DNA of 20,857 nucleotides from DATLFQ01 sp035540915 (GTDB lineage: Bacteria > Actinomycetota > Acidimicrobiia > Acidimicrobiales > GCA-2861595). Below, in pieces: positions 6,160 to 12,520 of the stretch (its first letter is position 1; every line of letters begins with the position of its first letter). Where the stretch lies: assembly GCA_035540915.1 (NCBI GenBank), contig DATLFQ010000024.1:1-20857 (forward strand). Direction: 5' to 3'. A program made the position numbers and the translations under genes. The notes under the pieces are model-generated. The model did not search any database and was not told the DNA's origin. It saw nothing but the letters and a program-made list of their open reading frames with translations.

Positions 6160-6417
6160 ATGACCCACCATGGTGACCACACCTCCGCCGACGCCTCGCC
6201 GGACACGGAGATCGAGGGGGCCAAGGCCCGTCCCGCCGAACTCACCGACAAGCTCGACGAGATCGTCAACACCCCGCCCGAGCACACCGGCGTCGAGCAG
6301 CGCCCGCTGTCGACCTCGCCGAACAACGACGCCGAGGCGCAGGAGGGTGCCATCGCACCCCAGGAGCGCCAGAAGGAGCCGGGCGAGGCCTTCGGCGGCG
6401 GCCAGTCGGGCGGTTAG
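6160..6417 (+). CDS. Small hydrophilic protein of unknown function
   Basis: This 85-residue, very polar protein starts at ATG with AAAGGA 8 nt upstream. It is rich in Glu, Asp, Pro, Gln and Gly and has no cysteine, hydrophobic core or membrane segment. The C-terminus is glycine-rich (EAFGGGQSGG). Such composition suggests intrinsic disorder, as in small stress or desiccation-type proteins, but I recognise no family. It is divergent from the PadR-receiver gene with a 112-bp gap, and a strong hairpin follows its stop. The well-placed ribosome site and the isolated, terminator-bounded position support a real gene. Confidence 0.68.
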   Translation: MTHHGDHTSADASPDTEIEGAKARPAELTDKLDEIVNTPPEHTGVEQRPLSTSPNNDAEAQEGAIAPQERQKEPGEAFGGGQSGG

Positions 6418-6444
6418 GGGCCCGGTCGGTGCCGGAGCCCGGGC

Positions 6445-6490
6445 GCTTGTGTCGAGTTGAACCCGCAAGTGCGGGCAGCTCGGCACAAGC
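6445..6490. terminator. Long bidirectional terminator hairpin
   Basis: Nested complementary arms are GCTTGTG/CACAAGC (6445-6451 with 6484-6490), CGAG/CTCG (6453-6456 with 6479-6482) and CCCGC/GCGGG (6462-6466 with 6471-6475). Together they give about 16 bp in one stem with small internal loops. It lies between the small plus-strand gene and the end of the leftward hydrogenase operon, so it probably ends both transcripts. Confidence 0.62.
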
Positions 6491-6496
6491 CGGAGC

Positions 6497-6521
6497 CGGC
6501 CGGCAGGCGTCACGCCGGCCG
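6497..6521. terminator. Second terminator-like hairpin at the operon end
   Basis: CGGCCGGC (6497-6504) pairs exactly with GCCGGCCG (6514-6521) around a 9-nt loop, 14 bp beyond the end of the biotin-ligase-like gene. For the leftward operon this is the first hairpin met after the stop codon. Confidence 0.48.
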
Positions 6522-6534
6522 TTGCCGGCAGCGT

Positions 6535-7443
6535 TCAGACGATTTCGTAGCTGCGCAGCACGTCGATGCCGAGGCGCTCGATCAGGCCGCTGGAGGACTC
6601 GAGTTCGAGCCGGCCCATCCGGTCAATCCCCCGGGCGATCCCTCGCGTCTCGCCCTTGGGCAGCAGCCGGACCTTGATGCGCTTGCCGAGCAGGCTGCAG
6701 CGGGCCTGGTAGGCGGCGGCCACGCTGGCCGCACCCTCGCCCAGGGTGGCCGAGTGGGCGTCCAGGGCCGTGAGCACGGCATCGAGCAGCGTCTCGCGGC
6801 GAGCGACGTCCAGCCCGACGCTGGCGAGGTCGAGGCGCATGGACACCACCGCGCTGCGCACCTTGCCCGGGCCCAGTTGGATCTCGGCCTTGATGGCACC
6901 GATGGGCCGCTCGTTCTCGTCCACGACGGTGTCCGGCCACCACGACCGGACCGGGCGCCCACTGACGACTTCGGCGCCCTCGGCGGCGGCCAGCGCGCCC
7001 AGCACCCAGACGGCGTCCGCCTCCTCCACGCCCAGCGGTGGGCGCAGGATCACGGCCATGGCGAGGGTCTGCTCGGCCGGCACCATCCAGACCTTGCCCA
7101 GCCGACCCATCGGGCTGACCTCCCGGTCGGCCACCACGACAGCGCCGGTCGGCGCCTGCTCCTGGCGGGCCCAGGCCAGCCCAAGGGCGCCGACCGCGAT
7201 GGCGATCTTGTAGGAGCGGACGATGTGCCCGACCCGCTCGGTCTCCTCGGCCGGGTTCACCCCGGGGCGGGCACCGGCCGGGTTGTAGGCCGGCGCGGCC
7301 GGGGCTCGGGTGGCCACCGACGGGCGGGGCGCCGCGGTCGCCTCGCCCTCGGCGGCGGGCTGATCGCCCGGCTCGGTGGCGGGGCCGCCGGCGATTTCCT
7401 CTGCGCCGGTCCCCTCGGCTGCGGTGCCCTCGGTCTCGCTCAC
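6535..7443 (-). CDS. Biotin-protein-ligase-like protein with altered active-site motifs
   Basis: This protein of about 302 residues has a disordered Ala/Pro/Glu-rich N-terminus (about 1-65) and then a domain resembling BirA/BPL. It has GAVVVADREVSPMGRLGKVW where ligases have VxADxQTxGRGRxGRxW, then AMAVILRPP, then RPVRSWWPDTVV where ligases have KWPND-(V/L). The GRGR biotinyl-AMP loop is reduced to SPMGR and the KWPND Lys is missing, so true biotinylation is doubtful. I infer a repurposed BPL fold, perhaps binding another acyl-adenylate or acting as a scaffold. The GTG start overlaps the preceding stop (GTGA). It is the last gene of the hydrogenase operon and such genes accompany group 1h hydrogenases, but the role is unknown. 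Confidence 0.72.
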   Translation of the reverse strand: MSETEGTAAEGTGAEEIAGGPATEPGDQPAAEGEATAAPRPSVATRAPAAPAYNPAGARPGVNPAEETERVGHIVRSYKIAIAVGALGLAWARQEQAPTGAVVVADREVSPMGRLGKVWMVPAEQTLAMAVILRPPLGVEEADAVWVLGALAAAEGAEVVSGRPVRSWWPDTVVDENERPIGAIKAEIQLGPGKVRSAVVSMRLDLASVGLDVARRETLLDAVLTALDAHSATLGEGAASVAAAYQARCSLLGKRIKVRLLPKGETRGIARGIDRMGRLELESSSGLIERLGIDVLRSYEIV

Positions 7444-7877
7444 GAGCGGGGGACGACCAGTCGCTCGACCCGCCAGGTGCCGGCGTCCTCGGTCAACTCG
7501 ACCATGCCGACGGGCAGCCCGTCGGGGGCCAGGAGCTCGTGGGTCTGCACGGCCAGCCCGACGCGGAACCGGCCAGGCTCGGGCGCGGGGTCGGGCCGGT
7601 ACTGAAGGGTGTCGAGGTCGTTGCCCTGGAAATCGGCCCGAAGCCCGTTGACCAGGTCGGCCAGGAAGTCCTGGCTCTCGGCGGTGCCGGCGGTGCCGTC
7701 ACGGAGCCGGGCCGCCAGCGCCTCGTCCATCCCGCCGTTGACCGCCACCCGGAGCACCGTCTTGCGACCTTCGGCACCCAGCAGGTCCCAGACGCGGCGA
7801 TGGTCGCCCCAGGCCACCGCCTCGACGAACGAGCGGGCCGCCTCGAGGGGGTCGGCGTGGTCCACCGAGCCGGTCAC
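7440..7877 (-). CDS. Conserved hypothetical protein in the hydrogenase operon
   Basis: This protein of about 145 residues has an alpha+beta pattern: an N-terminal helix (DPLEAARSFVEAVAWGDHRRVWDLL), a helical middle (MDEALAARL), and a C-terminal set of strands (FRVGLAVQTHEL, GMVELTED, TWRVERLVV). This resembles NTF2/SnoaL-type cone folds, in which an AWGDHRRVWDLL helix precedes a curved sheet. That assignment rests on pattern only. The start is uncertain: GTG at 7877 is chosen, and ATG at 7928, just after the TPR gene stop, would add 17 residues. The stop overlaps the next GTG. No catalytic residues are evident. It probably acts with the TPR protein upstream. Confidence 0.68.
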   Translation of the reverse strand: MTGSVDHADPLEAARSFVEAVAWGDHRRVWDLLGAEGRKTVLRVAVNGGMDEALAARLRDGTAGTAESQDFLADLVNGLRADFQGNDLDTLQYRPDPAPEPGRFRVGLAVQTHELLAPDGLPVGMVELTEDAGTWRVERLVVPRS

Positions 7878-7938
7878 CGGCCCACCCGCCCTCGGCGGGC
7901 ACACCGGCGAATGCCGATGGACCGGCATCCTGGGCCGG

Positions 7939-9234
7939 TCATGGCCGCTCCCACCCGAGCGAGTACAGGAAGTCCCGCATGTGGATCCGCTGCGGCCCCT
8001 CGATGGCCCAGCCGATGGCGTCGTCGAGGATGCGGTCGGCCCGCTCACGCTCGTCGTCGGGCAGTTGCCGGTGGGCGTCGAAGCGGGCCCGCAGGCACGG
8101 CTCCTGCTTGTCGATCGGCATCTCGATGACGAGGTTGAGCTCGCCGGCCATGACCGCCTTGGCGGCGTCGTCGTCGAGCCGCACGATGGCCATGTCGAGC
8201 TCCGCCAGCGCGGATCGCCGGCGGGGCTCGGGCAGGTCCAGCAACCGGTAGAGCCGCTCGCGCAGCAGCGCCTGCTGGTCCCCCTCGTCGGCCTCGGCGA
8301 GGATGGCGGCGAAGTGCGCGGAGCGGGCCATGCCCGGGAAGTGCTCGGCCAGCTGCTCCTCGACGCGGGTGAGGCTGGCGAACGACTGCTTCCAGGCGTC
8401 GGCGTGCAAACGGGGGTCCAACATCCCGACGGCGTCCTCGAAGGCGGCCAGCGCCCGTCGCAGATTGACCACGTCACCGATGCCGGCGTGGGCCAGGCCC
8501 AGATTGTGCTTGGCCAGGGCGTGCTGGTAGGGGAACTCGATGCGGGTGAAGATGGTGAGGCTCTCCTTGAACGCCGTCACCGCTTCTTCCAGCAGGCGGA
8601 TGCGCTCGTCGGCCCGGAGGCCGGCCAGCGCGCTGCAGGCAACACCGACGCTGTGCTGAAGCAGGCCGAAGTGGTAGGGCGCCTCGTCGGCGTCCAGTTC
8701 GGCCTCGGCCGCCTCGTAGTCGGCCAGCGCCGCCTCCAGGCCCTCCGCCGTCCCCTGCGCGGCGTGGGCCTGGCCCCGGTTGAGCACGGTGGCCAGCCAG
8801 CCGCGGCGGCCGTTGTCCGAGGTCGTGTCGTACAGCGGCATCGCCCGGTCGAAGGCCTCGACCGCCGCCTGGGCCTCACCGAGCTCCGTGCGCACGAGGC
8901 CGACGTTGCTCAACGCGCCGGCCAGCTCGTCGGCGCGGGCCTCGTGGCCCTCGAACAGCTCGGCCGCCTTGGCGAACAGCGACACCGCCTTGCGGCGGTC
9001 CCCGAGGGCTCGGTGCACGGCGCCGGCGCCGTTCAGGACGCGAGCGTGCTCGACCGGGTCGAACCGGGGGTCGAAGATGGCTGCGGCCACGTCGAAGGCG
9101 GCGAGCGCCTTGCGGAGCTGCGCCTCGCGACTACCCGCCGGCGACTCCGCGTAGGCCATGCCGAGGCGGTAGGCGATGGCCGCGTGCTCGTACGGCCGAG
9201 CACCGCGAGGGGTGCTGGCCAGTTGGGCCTCCAA
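7939..9234 (-). CDS. Tetratricopeptide-repeat protein
   Basis: This protein of about 431 residues is nearly all helical with TPR-like repeats. Examples are HARVLNGAGAVHRALGDRRKAVSLFAKA, ELAGALSNVGLVRTELGEAQAAVEAFDRA and ALAKHNLGLAHAGIGDVVNLRRALAAFEDA, each with the W/L-G-A-F spacing of TPR helix pairs. The last 130 residues are non-repeat, ending in DAIGWAIEGPQRIHMRDFLYSLGW. TPR proteins mediate protein contacts, so a scaffold in hydrogenase assembly is a fair inference. TTG at 9234 is the only standard start, yet coding-like sequence extends upstream to a TAG at 9291-9289. A TAGGA tract lies 7 nt before an in-frame GTC at 9282, hinting that a GTG start was changed there. Confidence 0.82.
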   Translation of the reverse strand: MEAQLASTPRGARPYEHAAIAYRLGMAYAESPAGSREAQLRKALAAFDVAAAIFDPRFDPVEHARVLNGAGAVHRALGDRRKAVSLFAKAAELFEGHEARADELAGALSNVGLVRTELGEAQAAVEAFDRAMPLYDTTSDNGRRGWLATVLNRGQAHAAQGTAEGLEAALADYEAAEAELDADEAPYHFGLLQHSVGVACSALAGLRADERIRLLEEAVTAFKESLTIFTRIEFPYQHALAKHNLGLAHAGIGDVVNLRRALAAFEDAVGMLDPRLHADAWKQSFASLTRVEEQLAEHFPGMARSAHFAAILAEADEGDQQALLRERLYRLLDLPEPRRRSALAELDMAIVRLDDDAAKAVMAGELNLVIEMPIDKQEPCLRARFDAHRQLPDDERERADRILDDAIGWAIEGPQRIHMRDFLYSLGWERP

Positions 9235-9341
9235 GGCCTCGATGGCGGCTTCGGGGTCGCGGCGGTCGGTTGTGGTGGAGACGGCGAAATCCTACTGCAG
9301 GGCCGGCGATCCCAGAACGACACGACGTGCGGCCGCCGCCG

Positions 9342-10325
9342 TCAAAGCAGCCGCAGGACGTCCTTGTATTCGAGGCGGCCGGCATCGGGCGACCGGCCGA
9401 CCACCAGGTTCAGGGCCCGCTGGGCCGCGTTGGCCCGGTCCACCATGGTTGCCGAGCACTCGCCGAACGAGCGCACCGCGCCGCCTTCGCGTACCGGCTG
9501 ATCGAACAGCTGCGTCGGATCGGCCACCGGCGCGCCGCCCGCGACGTGGTCCAGCAGGTAGCGGTAGTCGGACAGCCCCTGGCTGATGGCGTCCTGGATG
9601 CCGAAGAACTCCCACAGCACCGGAAAGTCCACCAGGCCGGCCAGGCCACTGCGATCCGGGTCGGCGCCGGCACCGGTGAGCATCGCCGCCAGCGTGCGCT
9701 CGATCAGCCGGGTGGGCGCCGCGCACACCCGGCCGGTGGCCGCTCGGGCCAGGTGGCCCTCGGCCTCGGCGAAGGCCACGATGTCGGACGGGCCGGTGAC
9801 CGTCCCCGGGCCCCGCTTGTTGAGCATGTCCACGGCGGCGGAGAAGACGCCGCGGCTGGCCTTGAACATCGAGGCCACGAAGGTCGCCAGGCTGCCGTGG
9901 GGGGGCACCGGGTCCTCGGCCCGGTGGAACAGGACCAGCGGAAGGCTGAGGCCGAGGTAGCTCGTCTCGAACAGTGCCCGCACCGTGCCGGTGCCCGACG
10001 GGTTCAGCTCGGCATAGTTGCGGTGCAGCCAGGCGAAGCCGTTCAACACCTCGGCGGTGTCGTGCCGCAGCGCCTCGAAGGCGGCGATGTTCATCTCGCC
10101 ACCGAGCCGGGCCGGGCTGTCCTCGTAGGAGCAGCGGACGCTCTTCATGCGGATGCCCCTGCGCTGCGCCTCCTTGCGACCCCTCTTGGGTGCCGAATCC
10201 TCGAGAAGCAACCGCCCACTGCGGTCCGTGTGGTCGGTGATCGTCAGCATGCGGTCGAGCCGGATGCCGGGCGGCCGGGCGGCCGACTTGCCCGCGGGCC
10301 GGCTCGGCCGGCCCGACGCGGTCAC
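9342..10325 (-). CDS. Conserved hypothetical protein in the hydrogenase operon
   Basis: This protein of about 327 residues starts at GTG overlapping the upstream protease stop (GTGA). An ATG at 10250 would remove 25 residues. The N-terminus (to about 60) is basic and probably flexible (PKRGRKEAQRRGIRMKS). The rest is mostly helical, with stretches such as FEALRHDTAEVLNGFAWLHRNY, TSYLGLSLPLVLFHRAED and GLVDFPVLWEFFGIQDAISQ. No known motif, membrane helix or metal site stands out; the three Cys are scattered. Its place among maturation genes and the tight coupling suggest an assembly or structural role for the group 1h enzyme. I do not recognise a named family. Confidence 0.76.
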   Translation of the reverse strand: MTASGRPSRPAGKSAARPPGIRLDRMLTITDHTDRSGRLLLEDSAPKRGRKEAQRRGIRMKSVRCSYEDSPARLGGEMNIAAFEALRHDTAEVLNGFAWLHRNYAELNPSGTGTVRALFETSYLGLSLPLVLFHRAEDPVPPHGSLATFVASMFKASRGVFSAAVDMLNKRGPGTVTGPSDIVAFAEAEGHLARAATGRVCAAPTRLIERTLAAMLTGAGADPDRSGLAGLVDFPVLWEFFGIQDAISQGLSDYRYLLDHVAGGAPVADPTQLFDQPVREGGAVRSFGECSATMVDRANAAQRALNLVVGRSPDAGRLEYKDVLRLL

Positions 10326-10825
10326 GCCGGCGAAGGCTCGGTGGCCAACAACAGCTCGACCTGGCGCAGCACCTCGCTGACACCCACGTCCACCGCGGCG
10401 GCCACCGGCGGCGACATCTCGGTGCCGATGCCATGGGCGTCGACGGGCTGGCACCCCACGACGCGGACGATCGGAGGCAGCACGCCGAGCGCCCGGGCCA
10501 TCATGAAGACCCGCTGCGGGTTGGCCAGGTGCATGTCGGCCAGCAGGTCGTAGCGCTCGCCCCACGACAGCGCCTCGACGTCGATGACGTCGGGCTCGAT
10601 GATCATGATCGTGCCGGGCTCTCGCCCGAAGTCCACCGTGTCGACCACCACCAGCGCGTCCCAGCCGCCCTGGATCTCCTGCACGAGTGCGATGCCGCCG
10701 GGCGTGCGGGTCGTGGAGACCGGCATCGGCGGCAGGTCGAGCGCGGCCAGGCGCCGGGCCACCTCGACGCCGAAAGCGTCGTCGGCCCGCAGCACGTTGC
10801 CCACCCCGGCCAGCAGGATCCTCAC
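10322..10825 (-). CDS. Hydrogenase maturation protease (M52/HybD family)
   Basis: This 167-residue protein starts at GTG, overlapping the preceding stop (GTGA). It shows the family signature ILLAGVGNVLRADDAFGVEVARRL at the N-terminus, with the acidic Ni-sensing position in RADDAFG, a second acidic position in VVVDTVDFG, and a His in DMHLANPQRV. These correspond to the three Ni ligands of HybD-type endopeptidases (Glu16, Asp62 and His93 in E. coli HybD). Such proteases cut the large-subunit tail after DPCxxCxxH once Ni is inserted. The large subunit here has a 20-residue tail beyond that motif, a suitable substrate. It is the better candidate of the two M52-like genes in the window because its ligands are intact. 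Confidence 0.9.
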   Translation of the reverse strand: MRILLAGVGNVLRADDAFGVEVARRLAALDLPPMPVSTTRTPGGIALVQEIQGGWDALVVVDTVDFGREPGTIMIIEPDVIDVEALSWGERYDLLADMHLANPQRVFMMARALGVLPPIVRVVGCQPVDAHGIGTEMSPPVAAAVDVGVSEVLRQVELLLATEPSPA

Positions 10826-11337
10826 GCCAGCGCCCCGGTGAAGGCCTCGGCGGTCCGGACCGAGTAGCCCTTGATCACCCACCAGGCCAGGTAGTCCTCG
10901 AACTCCGCCCACGCCGCGTCGTCCACGCCGTCGCGGACGTTGTCCTGGCGCCGGCTGAGCTCCGAGTTGATGATGCGGTCCAGCGCGGCGACGACCAGCT
11001 CCTCGTCCATCAGGAACAGTGGCGGCGCGTCGGGCGAGCGTGCCGCGCCCCGCAGCTCGGCCGCCACCACCTGGCTCTGGCGGTCCAGCTCGTCCAGGTC
11101 CGGCCCGGTGCCGTCCCGGGCGGTGAGGGCGAGGCCGGCTTCGTTCTCCTCCACCCGCCGCAGGCAGTAGCCGGCCGAGAAGGCCGCCGATGCCCAGTCG
11201 GCCACCACGGTGAGCGGCTGGTTCTTCTGCTCCGCGGCCGCCGCCCGGTCGCTGTAGCGCTTGGCCAGCGGCGTGAGCGGGTGCGACTGGGCGAGGGCCC
11301 GCGCCTTTTGGGCCAGCAGGTCGCCTTCGGTGCTCAC
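10822..11337 (-). CDS. Conserved hypothetical protein between NifU-like and protease genes
   Basis: The protein is about 171 residues. GTG at 11337 (VSTEGDLLAQKARALAQ) is preferred over a start farther up, because the frame upstream overlaps the end of the NifU-like gene; the gap is then 10 bp. The protein is helical and acidic with segments ADWASAAFSAGYCLRRVEE, PPLFLMDEELVVAALDRIINSELSRR and WAEFEDYLAWWVIKGYSVRTAEAF. A single Cys is seen and there is no catalytic motif. Its stop overlaps the maturation protease start, so the two are probably made together. I do not recognise a family beyond 'conserved near group 1h hydrogenases', which is inference from position. Confidence 0.76.
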   Translation of the reverse strand: MSTEGDLLAQKARALAQSHPLTPLAKRYSDRAAAAEQKNQPLTVVADWASAAFSAGYCLRRVEENEAGLALTARDGTGPDLDELDRQSQVVAAELRGAARSPDAPPLFLMDEELVVAALDRIINSELSRRQDNVRDGVDDAAWAEFEDYLAWWVIKGYSVRTAEAFTGALA

Positions 11338-11347
11338 CGGAAGGGGG

Positions 11348-11998
11348 CTATCGGCCTTCGTGCCCGCGGATCTGCAGCAGCGGAGCCTCGGGCTCGGGCA
11401 CCGCCGATGCAGCCGCCGGCGGCGCACCTTCGGGTGCCGGGACGCACGACAGGTCGGCCGTCTCCGGGTTGACCTCGGCGGAGGCGTCCACCTCCTCGAG
11501 CCGGCGGAAGTTCACCCACTTGTCCTTGAGCGCCGCTTCCAGGCCGTAGGTCAACGTGGCACTCGAGCTCGCACAGCCGTTGCAGGTGCCGCTCATCTTG
11601 ACCTTGACCACGCCGTCCTTGACGTCGACCACCTCGATGGAGCCACCGTGGGACTCGGCCAGGGGCAGGATCGTGTCGAGCGCGGCCTGGATGGCGTCGC
11701 GGTCGGTGTCGGCCACGATGTCGGGGATCTCGCCCAGGCCGTAGGCGCCCAGCATGGTGCCCACGATCTCGTCCTCGGCCACCGACTTCAGGAAGACCTC
11801 GCCCCGCCACTGGCGGGTCATCTCCAGCAACCGGCCCAAGCCGTCGCGGTGGACGGCGTCGACCCAGTCGAGCAGCTCGGTCACCTTCTCGGCCACCACG
11901 GGGTCGGGATGGCCCACCAGCTCCTCGGCCAGGGTGCCGATGCGGCCCCAGGCATCGAGGTAGGACATGTCCTCCACGCGGGCGGCGGTGTCGCTCAT
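11348..11998 (-). CDS. NifU C-terminal-domain protein (Fe-S scaffold-like)
   Basis: This 216-residue protein starts at ATG overlapping the previous stop (ATGA). An N-terminal helical region (about 1-95) is followed by a NifU/Nfu-type domain (about 98-165): IQAALDTILPLAESHGGSIEVVDVKDGVVKVKMSGTCNGCASSSATL, with the CxxC pair C139 and C142 that holds a [4Fe-4S] cluster between two subunits in this family. A Pro/Ala-rich tail follows with one more Cys (LSCVPAPEG). The likely role is building or delivering Fe-S clusters for the hydrogenase small subunit. NifU-domain genes are typical companions of group 1h hydrogenases. It sits between the two M52-like genes. Confidence 0.9.
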   Translation of the reverse strand: MSDTAARVEDMSYLDAWGRIGTLAEELVGHPDPVVAEKVTELLDWVDAVHRDGLGRLLEMTRQWRGEVFLKSVAEDEIVGTMLGAYGLGEIPDIVADTDRDAIQAALDTILPLAESHGGSIEVVDVKDGVVKVKMSGTCNGCASSSATLTYGLEAALKDKWVNFRRLEEVDASAEVNPETADLSCVPAPEGAPPAAASAVPEPEAPLLQIRGHEGR

Positions 11999-12492
11999 GT
12001 TCTCGCAGCTCCCACTTCTTCTCGCACCATGGCCAGGACCGGCTCCACCGCCGCCTCCACCTCGTCGGAGAAGCCGAGGCCGAACGACTTGTCGGCCGGC
12101 TCCACCTCGATCACGACGGTGTCCTCGGGGAACCCCCTCCAGTAGCGGACGACGGCGAGGGTGTGCTCCAGATCGATGATACCGCCGGCCGCCTCGCCCA
12201 GGCGGTCGACGACCTCTTCGTCGTCGGGCGGCGTGAGGTCCAAGATGTAGCGCCGGATCGTCCCCGGTGGGTCGGTCTCGCGGGGCATGGCCCCGACCAG
12301 CACCACCTTGTCGGGTTGCAGCATCTGGAGCGTGTGCAGCACCCGGTGCGCCGCGTACGACAGGTCCTCGACCATCACGCCCTCGTCCCACTCCATGTCG
12401 GCGACCCGCCGGACGAACTGGGTGCCGAAGTCGAGGTCTCGGAGCCAGGGAAGACCAACGCCGCCCACGAGGACGCGGGCGGCGTTGGTCAT
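11995..12492 (-). CDS. M52-like hydrogenase maturation protein with altered metal site
   Basis: This 165-residue protein starts at ATG, 28 bp after the large-subunit stop. The fold is that of a HybD-type protease: VLVGGVGLPWLRDLDFG at the N-terminus, a central strand KVVLVGAMPRETDPPG and IIDLEHTLAVV with the conserved His region. The central acidic ligand expected after the second strand (VVVDA in typical members) is replaced by VLVGAM, and the first motif is LPWLRDLDFG rather than NxLxxDDG. It may therefore be an inactive or modified relative, perhaps a large-subunit chaperone, or a protease using a different ligand. The next gene (NifU-like) overlaps its stop. Confidence 0.78.
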   Translation of the reverse strand: MTNAARVLVGGVGLPWLRDLDFGTQFVRRVADMEWDEGVMVEDLSYAAHRVLHTLQMLQPDKVVLVGAMPRETDPPGTIRRYILDLTPPDDEEVVDRLGEAAGGIIDLEHTLAVVRYWRGFPEDTVVIEVEPADKSFGLGFSDEVEAAVEPVLAMVREEVGAART

Positions 12493-12520
12493 TCCAGCGC
12501 TCTCGGCGCTGCCGGTCGTA

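Noticed and set aside
9289..9291. Possible recoded stop upstream of the TPR gene
   Set aside because: The codon is TAG, not TGA, and lies before the likely start, so it is a normal upstream stop.
12496..12510. Small inverted repeat AGCGC/GCGCT between the large-subunit stop and the next start
   Set aside because: Five base pairs only and in a 28-bp gap; could shield the ribosome site, but such arms are common by chance at this GC content.
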